Source: Thysanoteuthis rhombus
Lineage: Eukaryota > Mollusca > Cephalopoda > Oegopsida > Thysanoteuthidae
Assembly: GCA_963457665.1 (NCBI GenBank)
Contig: OY735209.1
Location: forward strand, 2,411,081-2,475,080
Reading direction: 5' to 3'
Length of the DNA stretch: 64,000 nt
Part shown: in pieces, positions 43,818 to 53,661 of the stretch
How positions within the stretch are numbered: position 1 is the first letter of the stretch
How the letters are laid out: each line of letters begins with the position of its first letter
Notes under the pieces: model-generated
The model's database searches: none
Told to the model about the DNA's origin: nothing
The model's input: only the letters and a program-made list of their open reading frames with translations
Position numbers and translations under genes: made by a program

Positions 43818-44180
43818 TCAACATAACAAATCAAAAGCTACATCCATCCTTAAGTAGTGGAACTTGAGAAAAAATATCACGTAACTACAAATCCAAACAG
43901 TCACCGGATCCAGAAAGCACTTCTCACGTACATCTGATCCTACCTGGAACAAGCTATAAAAAGCCAGCCTCGTCTCCAAACAGAGGCAAATCAAATCTAA
44001 GAAAAGATTTCGGACATCGGATGTTTGAGTGTAAATTTTTAAGCTAAATGATAAACCACAGTAGGACTCGATAGGTTGATTAGTTATTTGTAGTTCAGAC
44101 TTCCTGCAATACGTTTTATTACATTTTGGGAAAGAGCATTTAAAAGTGGAAAGGATAGTTTTCATAAGGAAATACTTCAT
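43818..44180 (-). CDS. Uncharacterised 120-residue ORF, duplicate copy
   Basis: This is the partner of 11495-11857, with the same length and the same degenerate finger traces (FKCSFPKCNKTYCRKSEL). The differences between the two are few. Without an outside homologue I cannot tell a real gene from an open relic. Confidence 0.25.
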   Translation of the reverse strand: MKYFLMKTILSTFKCSFPKCNKTYCRKSELQITNQPIESYCGLSFSLKIYTQTSDVRNLFLDLICLCLETRLAFYSLFQVGSDVREKCFLDPVTVWICSYVIFFLKFHYLRMDVAFDLLC

Positions 44181-45437
44181 TAATCGATGGCAGAGAATGA
44201 AATATATTTTTATACAGCAGATGAAAATAGTACGATATGGAATTTGTGTATCTCAATTTTTAACAGATGCAATGTTGGAAAAACTTAAGATTTTACTTTG
44301 AAAGTCTGGCAATAAGGGAATTTCAGATTCAGCTAGTTTGTCGGAACTAAACATCCCTTAAACTAAAACAATGAACATTGGAATAGAAAAATACGACAAA
44401 TGACATCTAAAATCTGATGCACAAAGGAACTGATCAGACTGTTGGAATAGATAAAACGTATTAAAATGGTTGCTAGCATATCTGATGCGCTAAAAAAACT
44501 GAGTAGACTTGAAATATCTGAAGCACGAAGAGACTAGAAGAACCATTTAAAGAGAAAACAGTATCAATGAATTCATTGTGGAAGCAGTTGAATTTGTTCA
44601 AAGATGGATATTACTGGAGGAAGTAACCGTGGTTTATTGAACATCATTAAAGTTTATCAATTAATCTGCCACATTCCTTCCGATCAAAAGTTCTCATTGT
44701 TTGTCTTGCTGGTTACTGAACAAATTTAATACAATTGTAATCCATTTGGACGAAAAAAAACCGAAGATTTGATTGTTCACCGTTGGCTAAGCGAGCGTTT
44801 GGGACTTTTCGTTATATCACTTGTGTTAAAGGTTTAAAACAAGAAGTTTACGTTTGCAGTGTTTTACACCAGGATATCCAATGCAAAGCTTTCAGTTCAT
44901 AATCTCTCAGTGGATTAACTGTTTATTGCAGAACCATGGAAGGAAGCGTAGGTGACCAAGACACGGGAGTTTATTAAATTCAAATTAAATCCCTTTATTG
45001 GAGCAAAATCTTTAAATACTCAACTTTTCGTCTTGACACTGATATGTTTTCAGTCTTTCATGATATTCCATATATTTTCCCCGGGGTCAAAGCAAGCACC
45101 CAGCACACTGAATGATATGACTTATTCCTATCTCCAGAGTGTGAGTGTGACAATTCTATTTCAAATTCATAATCTTCCTCCCACTCAATTGGAGGTCATT
45201 ATGGACATCTATTATGAATTCTTTCTGAAAACTGCTGCAAATTTTCCACACATGTTAGAAGACTTTTGGACCTGTTTCCTGTATTTGCAAGTTTTGTATA
45301 ATGTATCAGTACTGAAATGAATATTTCAACTTGGAATGTGAATACATCCAAAATTCTAAAACTCCACATGAAAGAATTTGCAGGTGAGCTTGTGGAATTG
45401 ATCCCCGTGAAAATGTTAAACCGTTTTTTTCACATGA

Positions 45438-46493
45438 TTACGGGTTCTCCTGAGTGTGTGTTTGCATATGAGCCTCTAAATCTGAATCCATTGCAAATGC
45501 TGAACCACACACTTCACATGAATGTAATTGCTCTTTAGTATGTGTCTGCAGATGTGTATTCAAAGTTGATTTTTGTCTGAACACCGAACTGCACACCTTG
45601 CATGAATATGGTTTTTCTCCTGTATGCCTCTTTAGGTGAATTTTCAAAGTCGAAATCCGTCTAAATGCAGAACTGCACACTTCACAGGAATATGGTTTCT
45701 CTCCAGTATGAATTCGTATATGTTCGTCCAAATTAGCTTTCCGTGAAAAAGAAGTGTCACACACTTCACAAGAGTAAGGCTTCTCTCCAGTGTGTATTCT
45801 CATATGCACTCTCAAATTGGTCTTCTGAGAAAAGGAAGAATCACATACTTCACAAGAATAAGGCTTCTCCCCCGAATGTGTTTTCATATGCCCAACCAAG
45901 TGTGACTTCCGATAAAAGGAAGAGCTGCACACATCACATGAATATGCTCTTTCTCCAGTGTGTGTCTGCATGTGGGTTTTCCAAGCCGATAACTGCTTAA
46001 ATGCTGAACCACACACTGCACATGGATATTTCGTCTTTCTAGTGTGCATCTGCATGTGATTCTTGAAATTTGATGGACGATTTAAATTTGATATATGTCT
46101 GAATACTGAACCGCACACTTCACAGGAATATGGTTTCTCTCCAGTGTGTATCCGCATGTGAATTTGCAAATCTGATATCCGCTTAAATGCTGAACCACAC
46201 ACTTCACAAGAATATGGTTTCTCTTCAGTGTGTGTCAGCATGTGTCTCTTCAATTTTAAGATATGTGCAAATGATGAACTACACACTGTGCACGAATGTA
46301 GACTTTTTCCAGTGTGGGTTTGCATGTGAAATCTTAAAGCTGACACCTGTGCAAATACTGTACCACACACATCACATGAGTATGTTTTTCCTTCTTTGTG
46401 TGTCTGCATGTGAGTTTTTAAAGCTGTTATCTGTTTGAATGCTGAGCCACACACTTCACATGAATGAGATTCATCTCCAGTATTTTTATGCAT
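45438..46493 (-). CDS. C2H2 zinc-finger protein (unit 3)
   Basis: The intact frame encodes about 351 residues from the first in-frame ATG (46491-46493) and continues open upstream to 46586 without an ATG. It has 12 fingers with TGEKPYS-type linkers. All four ligands are present in the last finger ([20 protein letters not shown]), which is degenerate in the unit 2 paralogue. Finger 5 is abnormal: between its second Cys and first His there are 18 residues instead of 12 ([14 protein letters not shown]), as if two neighbouring fingers were fused by an internal deletion. The protein is expected to be a nuclear DNA-binding factor. An acceptor-like site lies upstream at 46786-46787. Confidence 0.8.
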   Translation of the reverse strand: MHKNTGDESHSCEVCGSAFKQITALKTHMQTHKEGKTYSCDVCGTVFAQVSALRFHMQTHTGKSLHSCTVCSSSFAHILKLKRHMLTHTEEKPYSCEVCGSAFKRISDLQIHMRIHTGEKPYSCEVCGSVFRHISNLNRPSNFKNHMQMHTRKTKYPCAVCGSAFKQLSAWKTHMQTHTGERAYSCDVCSSSFYRKSHLVGHMKTHSGEKPYSCEVCDSSFSQKTNLRVHMRIHTGEKPYSCEVCDTSFSRKANLDEHIRIHTGEKPYSCEVCSSAFRRISTLKIHLKRHTGEKPYSCKVCSSVFRQKSTLNTHLQTHTKEQLHSCEVCGSAFAMDSDLEAHMQTHTQENP

Positions 46494-46785
46494 TGTATGT
46501 TCTTTACGTGATTTCAATTTCAATACTGCACAACACTTTACAGGAATAATTTTCTCTTGGGTAACCGTGCGTCTGTGTCCTAACAACTATCTATGTAAAT
46601 CCTGGACCACAATAATCACAGCAATATGATCCTGCTGGAAGGAGTATTTGCATACGGGTTTCCGAATTTCTCAAATTTCAAGCCCCTTTTTTGATTACAT
46701 TTTTCCGAATTAAAGATTGAATTGAGAATCAGTTTTTCATACAAACAACCAGAGACGTGCTGATGTTTTCCACCGGTTGAAATCC

Positions 46786-46787
46786 CT
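46786..46787 (-). other. Probable 3' splice acceptor upstream of zinc-finger exon (unit 3)
   Basis: On the minus strand a T-rich tract ends in TTTTTTTCAG. It is equivalent to the sites at 2981-2982 and 14445-14446. Sequence downstream of it contains an old finger trace (YCCDYCGPGF) followed by a stop before the intact array. Confidence 0.5.
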
Positions 46788-47952
46788 GAAAAAAAGGAAT
46801 TGTATTATGAAATATCATAAAACTCATTATCAGCAATAGGGAAGATATAACAATCCAGTTTGTGTTGCAATGAATTCCTGCATACCTTGATATATTTTGC
46901 AAATTTCATGTCCATACAATATATGCTAAAATATATTAAAAAATTAATATCATGATCCCCTGATAATTTGCATAGCGTGAAAATAATGAAGTCATTTTTT
47001 AATGTTGTATAATTTTGGAGAGAACAGCAAAGAATACATATAAATAATTTTGCTGGAACATTTTGTACGTATGAAAATGTGAAGATGTACAGAATTGTAT
47101 TTTATTTTTTTAAAAAGTAATTTCTTACAATCGAACAATTAACAACATAAGAGAACTGATCTCCAAAGAAAAAGTAGTATGACTAAAAGAAACTGCTTGT
47201 AACTAAACTCGTAAAAGAGTTGTTGCAGAAGAGAGAGAGACCAGTGTAAAAATGAAATATCTAAAATGGTTTGACTGATTTGAGGAGAAAAGCTACATTC
47301 CTTTCTAGGAGAATCAATATGAAATGAATCTTTCAGAAAGTATCCATTCTCGTATTTTTCAGAGAAAATACCTTTTAGAAATTCTAAAAATTCAACATCT
47401 GATAAATGTCAAGTGTTAGTGTAACGCTTAGCATCGATATTGTTACTAAAATTTAATGTTTAGTCATTAAAGATGTCGTATGGGTATTTTTATAAGCTGG
47501 GAACTGAAGGAAATTCTTTCAGCCAGTATTTTTGTGATTTTGATCTATTAGACAAGTTATTTCGGGACAAGGGTCCCTGCCCTGCTTGGGATCTATCTGA
47601 TAATGCTTAGTTCAACTGAGGGGGAGGGGACAGCAACGCTCCCTCTCAGCCTGATAGGCAAATCAATGGGCAAGGGAACAAAATCATCCATCGTATAGGG
47701 AATTGAAAAACAATTATTTCAAACTGGAAATTTCCTATATATTTAAATTCAAATAAATGCAATCTGTTAACGCAATTCAATAAGTCAAAATTTGTTCAAT
47801 AATACAAGTTTAAAGGAAAAAAATTAAATTGCAAAAAAATAAGGGTCCAACACAATATTAAAAAGGGGTCCTTGACTTTTCAAAGTTCCTAAACCACAGC
47901 ATCAGACCTTAATGATCTTCCTTTGATTTGTTGATTTTCAGGGGAAAAAATC
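46788..47952 (-). other. Intron-like spacer of unit 3
   Basis: This is the counterpart of 14447-15590 with small differences. I see no coding frame I can support. Confidence 0.5.
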
Positions 47953-48237
47953 TCAGGTTTTACGTGAAGGATTCCGTTTACAAGTGAATGTAGTAGTAAA
48001 CAAACCCGTTTTCCAATCCGTCATCAAAGAGTTGACCATTAAAAGCATACATTCACTTTCTTGTAAAATTTCAATTATGCTTCCCAGGTTTTTGCGTTGA
48101 ATGCCATATTCAGAGATACCAAAACAGACTTCAACATTGTTATGGAAGACTTCATGGTTCAGATAGAGCGAGGTAATAAAGATTGCATTAACAATTTTGA
48201 TACACCATGCACAAACGGCAAACAAGGTCAAAATCAT
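47953..48237 (-). CDS. Small secreted-peptide-like ORF (hypothetical)
   Basis: Starting at the ATG at 48235-48237 the frame encodes 94 residues. The first 18, MILTLFAVCAWCIKIVNA, look like a signal peptide with a hydrophobic core and a small-residue cleavage site. The mature part would contain VCFGISEYG and a C-terminus rich in basic residues. Broken relatives lie at 15612-15896 (early stop) and 4640-4925 (frameshift), at the same position in each zinc-finger unit. It may be one exon of a larger gene, since the frame is open before the ATG. I do not recognise the family. Confidence 0.35.
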   Translation of the reverse strand: MILTLFAVCAWCIKIVNAIFITSLYLNHEVFHNNVEVCFGISEYGIQRKNLGSIIEILQESECMLLMVNSLMTDWKTGLFTTTFTCKRNPSRKT

Positions 48238-48261
48238 GAACACCTTTTGGAAGAAACACAA

Positions 48262-49393
48262 ATAATTCTTACATGAGAATTCCCTATGTAATAATCAAAG
48301 CATAAAACTGTTTTCTAGGAGTAAAGAGTATTTTTTTCATGGGGGAGGAGGAGGAAAACTGCTTTTACCTTTCAGGCAATTTTTTATTACCACAAGATGT
48401 TGGATAATCAAAGTTTAGGTTTAATATCTGCAATATTGTATTAAAATAATATTTTCTCCAATTGCGATGATTCAGGATTAATTTGCAAAGAAAAAAAATG
48501 TATATCTTTAACGAGTGATGTCCTGCCAATTAAAAATGAATAAAAAGATTGTTTCCGCAGAGAAATTCTTACTTTTGAAAAAAATTAATTAAGTACAGTT
48601 ATTTAAATGGGGTTCTATTCACAATATAACTACCCTTACTTTCTGTCATTTGTACGGCTTATGTGAATTATCTCTCTATTTTCAAATATTCTCATTCCGT
48701 CATTTTAAGCATTGTTTTAAGAATATATTATATCATATTCTTTGATTTTCGGAACATAGTCTGAAACTAATAAATTGTGCTTATTTGAAAAACGTTTGAA
48801 AGATTACAATTGATATTTCCTTTCACTAAGGTGTTCAGGTAAAATGGAGACATCACATAGCTGACAAATTTGTTTGTTTTTTATTTTGGGGAGGGTGTAA
48901 AATTTAAAAACGTCACTCAGGTCCAAAAACTTCTTGAATATTAGTTCACTGACTGCTAATCTATTGACAAATCTCAGTAAATGTTGATCCATAAACGTTC
49001 TAAATACGATACTTCTTTCGTCTGATTAATGCTCGTTGGGTAGCTTCCAAGACATCGGTGTTATCATATTTTCTTAGTGTATTTGCATCTAATCGAATGA
49101 CGGTGGTCTGACTTCATTAAGATCATTTTTATAGGTTAACTATCGTGTTTGTTGTAAGAGATGGAATTAGAATTGAAATGTAGTTCGACATTAGTTCGTC
49201 ACAAAGTAAAGTGTTCACAATTTCGTCAAGCAAACGAGAAGAAAAAGATTTCACCTGTGTTTAATCGACGCAAGTAACTTGTCCAAAATTCCGTCGTGCA
49301 AACAAAGAAAAAAGTTGAATTCTCAGAGATGTGATTGTGACTGTTTTCTGACAGTAGTAGGGGCTTCTTTCAAGGTACAAAACACTACTTGTA
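48262..49393. repeat. Spacer repeat X, copy 4 (in unit 3)
   Basis: This matches 15930-17025 and includes the complete terminal block through ACACTACTTGTA (ending at 49393). A short LINE 3' end follows immediately. Confidence 0.65.
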
Positions 49394-49452
49394 TTATTTA
49401 TTTTCTAAAAATGGAAAAATGTGACATAAAGTCGGAGGGGGGTAATGGGGTC
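49394..49452 (-). mobile_element. Very short LINE 3' end (about 59 bp)
   Basis: The sequence starting ATTATTTATTTTCT matches only the last 59 or so bases of the LINE family, including a variant terminal hairpin (TTTTC 49401-49405, GAAAA 49414-49418). It is either an extremely truncated insertion or what is left after copy 4 landed beside it. Confidence 0.5.
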
Positions 49453-49510
49453 CGTAAGAGCAACAAAAAAAAAACACGTCAAATCTTGTTTCCTTCAAGA
49501 TGCAAAACAC
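49453..49510. repeat. Left target-site duplication of LINE copy 4 (58 bp)
   Basis: It begins CGTAAGAGCAAC and ends ATGCAAAACAC. The right copy at 56039-56094 is identical apart from an A run of 8 instead of 10. Confidence 0.8.
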
Positions 49511-49823
49511 GATATTTATTCTCAGAAAATGAGAAATCTGACATGTAGTCGGAGGGGGGATGGGGTATAAGGGCTGGTCAACTCTATTCCTAATCTTTTC
49601 TTAGCTAGTCTCATGCACTGACCCAATCTCACTATATACATCCATTCACCAAAACAACCCATTTTTCCTGGTCTCTCATACTGCATTTACCATAACATCA
49701 GATTCTCTCTATGATGGAAAACTACTCTAAACCCATATTTACAATTTTGTGTGTGGGGGGGGGAATAAAATTATGATGAATATTTACAAATAAAAATGAA
49801 CCCCAATGATTGATATATATTTA

Positions 49824-49855
<32 letters not shown>

Positions 49856-50202
49856 CGAAAACGAAATTAGTATGTGACCCCCCCACAAAAGACTTAACAT
49901 GGCAGAACAGTAAGTTAACCAGACGAAAAGATGGATGTCGAGACAGAGGAGAAAAAAAAAAAAAAAAAAAAAAAAATCCTCTCAAACATCCTCTGGGAAA
50001 CTTTACCTTCTGTCATCTAGAGGGGGAGGGGATGGGAATCGAAAAAAGTGGAGGACAGAAAAAAAAAAGGGGGCCGATGATCATTCTCTCCCTAGCTAAG
50101 AAACTGTTGGCTAACAGAAAAGGAAAATCTAATCTATCCTAACCTGGGCTGGGTTAGCACGTTCGTGTCAGGACTGCAAAATCCTTACTGACCAATAGAC
50201 TT

Positions 50203-53200
50203 TCAAAAAAAACACTCTAATTCAGCACCTTTCACTCGACACAGTCGGGCAACTCTCACCCACCTTCCGTTGAATTCCGACCAAGGGAGCCTCTCCCTCT
50301 CGACCCTGATTTTGACTTTGAGCTGGTGCCCAAAGAACGCAATCAGTTGTTCGGGAGTGAAATGCTCTCCTTCGTGGAACCCCTTCTGACGCGTCGTCCA
50401 AATCACCATTCGCATCACGCCAAGTAAGCACATTAGCACTATATGTGCGTCCTTCTCCAACGATGGGAACACATTGCTGCAGACAGCACTGGCATCCAAG
50501 GCAAAAAACCGTGCCCCGACGATGCGAACCATGTGGCCTTCAACCAGCTTGCACAGCGGATGCACCACGCTGCAGTGGAAGAAGGCGTGCTCAATAGACT
50601 CCTCCATTCCACCACAGCGCATGCACTCTGGTGAAACTACCAGACCCGCTGCAAAAAGCCGTTTGCCGACCCAGAGAGCATTCCGTATGACTAGCCAGGT
50701 GAGGGACGCCTCGTTGTTATTGAGGCACCTCAGTCCGGGCGTCCAAGGCCAGATTGAGCGACTCTCCGCCCTCGTTAAACCGAGCCCCTCGATCATTTCG
50801 TCTCGAACGGACCCCCTCACTATTACCCGATATAATGCCCTCCTCGACAACGACTGGGTGTCGTTGAGGCATTCCTTCACCCGAGAAAAAACTCGGAGAG
50901 CGTGTCGGCATTCTCGATAGAAAGAGCATTCCGCCCGGGGTCTACGGCGGGCCTCACCCCCGTCGTCGGAACGCACGTTTCTTAAGGCTGGGAAAGCCTT
51001 CCTGGCGTCTTCTTTCCAGAATTCGCCGTTCTGCTCTTCTTGCGTACACATCCGACCTAAGAAAGTCAAGCGTAGGGTATGTTGCCGAGCTTCGATGTTC
51101 GGCATTCCTAGGCCGCCTTCCGCAGGTTGGAGCTGACAGATCTTGCGAGATACCATGGGGTGCCTGTGACCCCATAGGAGTCGAAACATGGCACCTTCCA
51201 ACTTTAGTTGGTCGGTACACGGAAGAGGGAGCACTGAAAGTCGGTAAAGGATAAGGGGGTAGATGTGAGAGACGCACACCTCGGCCCTACCCTTGAAGGA
51301 GAGCTTCCTCCGAGTCCACAGATTAACTGCTTTCTCTACCTTTTCCAGTACGCCCGACCAATTTTTCTCCAACTGGAGGTCGGGACCGAACCAGACGCCG
51401 AGTATCTTGCACGGCCCTTCCGTCCAGGCAAAGGGACCAGGGAGAGAGCGCCCTCTCCACGAGTCCAGCAACAAGCCCTCAGACTTGTCGCAGTTGGCTT
51501 TGGCCCCTGTCACCGTCTCATACCTTTGGATCTCTACGCTGATTTCCCTGATCTCGGCACTGCTCGTTACAAGCAAAGTTATGTCATCAACGTAGGCGGT
51601 ATACTTGACTGGCGTGTGACCACCAGGCAAGGTTAGCCCGCGTAGGACCGGATTCGCCTTTACTTTGCGCAGGAAAGGTTCCAGCGCAAGAATGTACAGC
51701 ATCGGCGAAAGTGGACAACCTTGACGAACTGATCTGGACAACTGAAAGGCTTTCGACCTCACTCCATTCACCTCCACCACCGAGCTGGGGGATGCATACA
51801 AGAGACGAATCCAGGAGCGAAAGATCACACCGAAGCCAGATGCGGACAAGACGGACTCGAGAAAACGATGGTCGACCCTATCGAATGCTTTGGACTGATC
51901 TAACTTGATCAGCGCGGCTCCATTGTCGACTTTCTCAATGATCGTGCGCACCGTGTGCAGATTATCTTGGATAGTCCGACCCTTTACAGAGCAAGTCTGC
52001 TCGGGGCCAATCAGACTCTCCAGCACAGTCTGCAGCCGGTTTGCGAGGACCTTGGCCAAAATCTTCAACTCTGTATTGAGCAGAGTTATGGGCCTGAAGT
52101 TATCTACCCCGTCCCCTCCATCTTTGTCCTTGCATAGCAATTTCACCACCCCTCTGGTAAAGCGGCTGGGAATGCCCCCCTGCTTTAGCCAGTGGTTAAA
52201 GATCAATGCCAGCAAGTGAACGAAAATGGGCGACAGCCTCAAATACACTTCGTAAGGCAAACCATCGATCCCCGGTGTCTTCTCCTTCTCGATGCTCTTT
52301 AACGCTTCCCGGATTTCATCCTCTGATATGGGCCCCTCGCACCCAGCTGCTTCAGTCGCCTCAAGGCGAGGGAAGTCAGCTAAATAGGCGTCGAACTGAG
52401 CCGAATTCAGTCTAGCTTCCCTGGTGAATAGTTCCTGGAAGTTGGCACGAAACACCTCACAGATACCTTCGTTTGTGGTCACAAGACGTCCGTCCGGCGA
52501 TGTGACGCTGGAGATATGCCGACTAGACGCACTCCTAATTTCTTCTAGCCTCAGCTCATCGGCCATATTCGTTGCCTCGGGGGACATTCTCTTTAATCTA
52601 GCTCTAACTACTAGAGCTTGATCCTTCTTGGCATGCAAGGAGGCCAACTCTGCCTTAGCTATCTTAACCTGGCTAGAGTCCCCTCCCTCCACCGCCCTCT
52701 CGATCCGATCTTCTAGTGCCTTTTGTGCCGCTAGTCTCACTAGGTTGAGTCGCCTACTGTAATCGGCAGCAAAAGACCTAATTTTGTTTTTGAGGTTCCC
52801 CCAGAATTTATTTCCCAGGATAGCCCCCGTCAGTTCCCGCTGGATTAGTGATGTTAGCTGGTCCCGAAAATCCTCCATATCCACGAGGGATGTGTTGAAT
52901 TTCCAGTAACCAGACTTGAAGGGCTTAGCTATACCTAAATTCATTCGGGCCCTTACTAATCTATGGTCCGAAAAGGGGACGCTATGGAAACTTGGACATT
53001 CCAAAAACTTATGGTCGACTCTTTTAGCTAAGACCCGATCGATGTAACTGGAATGTTGCACCGAACTCGGATCGCCACTATTAGTCCAAGTCCATACTAC
53101 TTGGCGGGGGTGTTCGTTTCGGAATTTATCCACCAGGTCAAGCCTGTTGATCAAATCCCAAAACGGAATCACGTCGCCGTGGTTAGTTCCCCTATTTACC

Positions 53201-53652
53201 CCTCGGTCTATATCGGGATCAAGGACGGCATTCCAATCACCCGCTAACACTAGCCGTCTCGACGGAACTACGAACTGATCGATCTGCCGAAAGAAGTTGA
53301 TTCGCTCACCCTGGCCGTTGGGCGCATAAACCCCAATCAAACGAAAAGCCTCCCCTCTTATGGTAACATCAACGACGCACAATCTGCCCGCCGGGTCTGC
53401 ATACACAAGGGAACACATCGCATTCAAAGAATGGCTTATTAGCCAAGAGACACCTCTGGAGTGGCTATCAAAGTATGCTGAAAAGAGACGAAAGTCTCGA
53501 GACAGCACACTCTCATTGTCGCTCGAAATAAAGTGTGTCTCCTGTATACAACAAACACTCACGTCGAGGTGCCGGAGGAGACGACAGAGTCTAGCTCTTT
53601 TCGACTCGTTCCGGTAACCACGACCATTCAAACTTGCTAAATAGAGAGCCAT
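50203..53652 (-). CDS. LINE copy 4 ORF2: endonuclease and reverse transcriptase
   Basis: This is an uninterrupted 1149-residue frame with the same architecture as copy 1: endonuclease residues QETH, GDWN and SDHRLV, reverse-transcriptase blocks including RQGCPLSP and YVDD, and the C-terminal zinc motif CMRCGGMEES...H...C. Differences from copy 1 are few and scattered. They include SVCCIQETHF near the start, a GVIFRSW variant in the RT, and ECFF at the extreme C-terminus. The protein looks functional even though ORF1 of this copy is damaged. Confidence 0.92.
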   Translation of the reverse strand: MALYLASLNGRGYRNESKRARLCRLLRHLDVSVCCIQETHFISSDNESVLSRDFRLFSAYFDSHSRGVSWLISHSLNAMCSLVYADPAGRLCVVDVTIRGEAFRLIGVYAPNGQGERINFFRQIDQFVVPSRRLVLAGDWNAVLDPDIDRGVNRGTNHGDVIPFWDLINRLDLVDKFRNEHPRQVVWTWTNSGDPSSVQHSSYIDRVLAKRVDHKFLECPSFHSVPFSDHRLVRARMNLGIAKPFKSGYWKFNTSLVDMEDFRDQLTSLIQRELTGAILGNKFWGNLKNKIRSFAADYSRRLNLVRLAAQKALEDRIERAVEGGDSSQVKIAKAELASLHAKKDQALVVRARLKRMSPEATNMADELRLEEIRSASSRHISSVTSPDGRLVTTNEGICEVFRANFQELFTREARLNSAQFDAYLADFPRLEATEAAGCEGPISEDEIREALKSIEKEKTPGIDGLPYEVYLRLSPIFVHLLALIFNHWLKQGGIPSRFTRGVVKLLCKDKDGGDGVDNFRPITLLNTELKILAKVLANRLQTVLESLIGPEQTCSVKGRTIQDNLHTVRTIIEKVDNGAALIKLDQSKAFDRVDHRFLESVLSASGFGVIFRSWIRLLYASPSSVVEVNGVRSKAFQLSRSVRQGCPLSPMLYILALEPFLRKVKANPVLRGLTLPGGHTPVKYTAYVDDITLLVTSSAEIREISVEIQRYETVTGAKANCDKSEGLLLDSWRGRSLPGPFAWTEGPCKILGVWFGPDLQLEKNWSGVLEKVEKAVNLWTRRKLSFKGRAEVCVSHIYPLILYRLSVLPLPCTDQLKLEGAMFRLLWGHRHPMVSRKICQLQPAEGGLGMPNIEARQHTLRLTFLGRMCTQEEQNGEFWKEDARKAFPALRNVRSDDGGEARRRPRAECSFYRECRHALRVFSRVKECLNDTQSLSRRALYRVIVRGSVRDEMIEGLGLTRAESRSIWPWTPGLRCLNNNEASLTWLVIRNALWVGKRLFAAGLVVSPECMRCGGMEESIEHAFFHCSVVHPLCKLVEGHMVRIVGARFFALDASAVCSNVFPSLEKDAHIVLMCLLGVMRMVIWTTRQKGFHEGEHFTPEQLIAFFGHQLKVKIRVERERLPWSEFNGRWVRVARLCRVKGAELECFF

Positions 53653-53661
53653 CTTGTTGAT

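Larger units (their letters stand above)
43432..49355. repeat. Segmental duplication, copy C (partner 11118-17025)
   Basis: See copy B: the order of zinc-finger exon, spacer, secreted-like ORF and repeat X is the same and the DNA is nearly identical. This copy retains the uninterrupted end of repeat X (49321-49393), which shows what the target looked like before the LINE array entered copy B. Confidence 0.85.
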
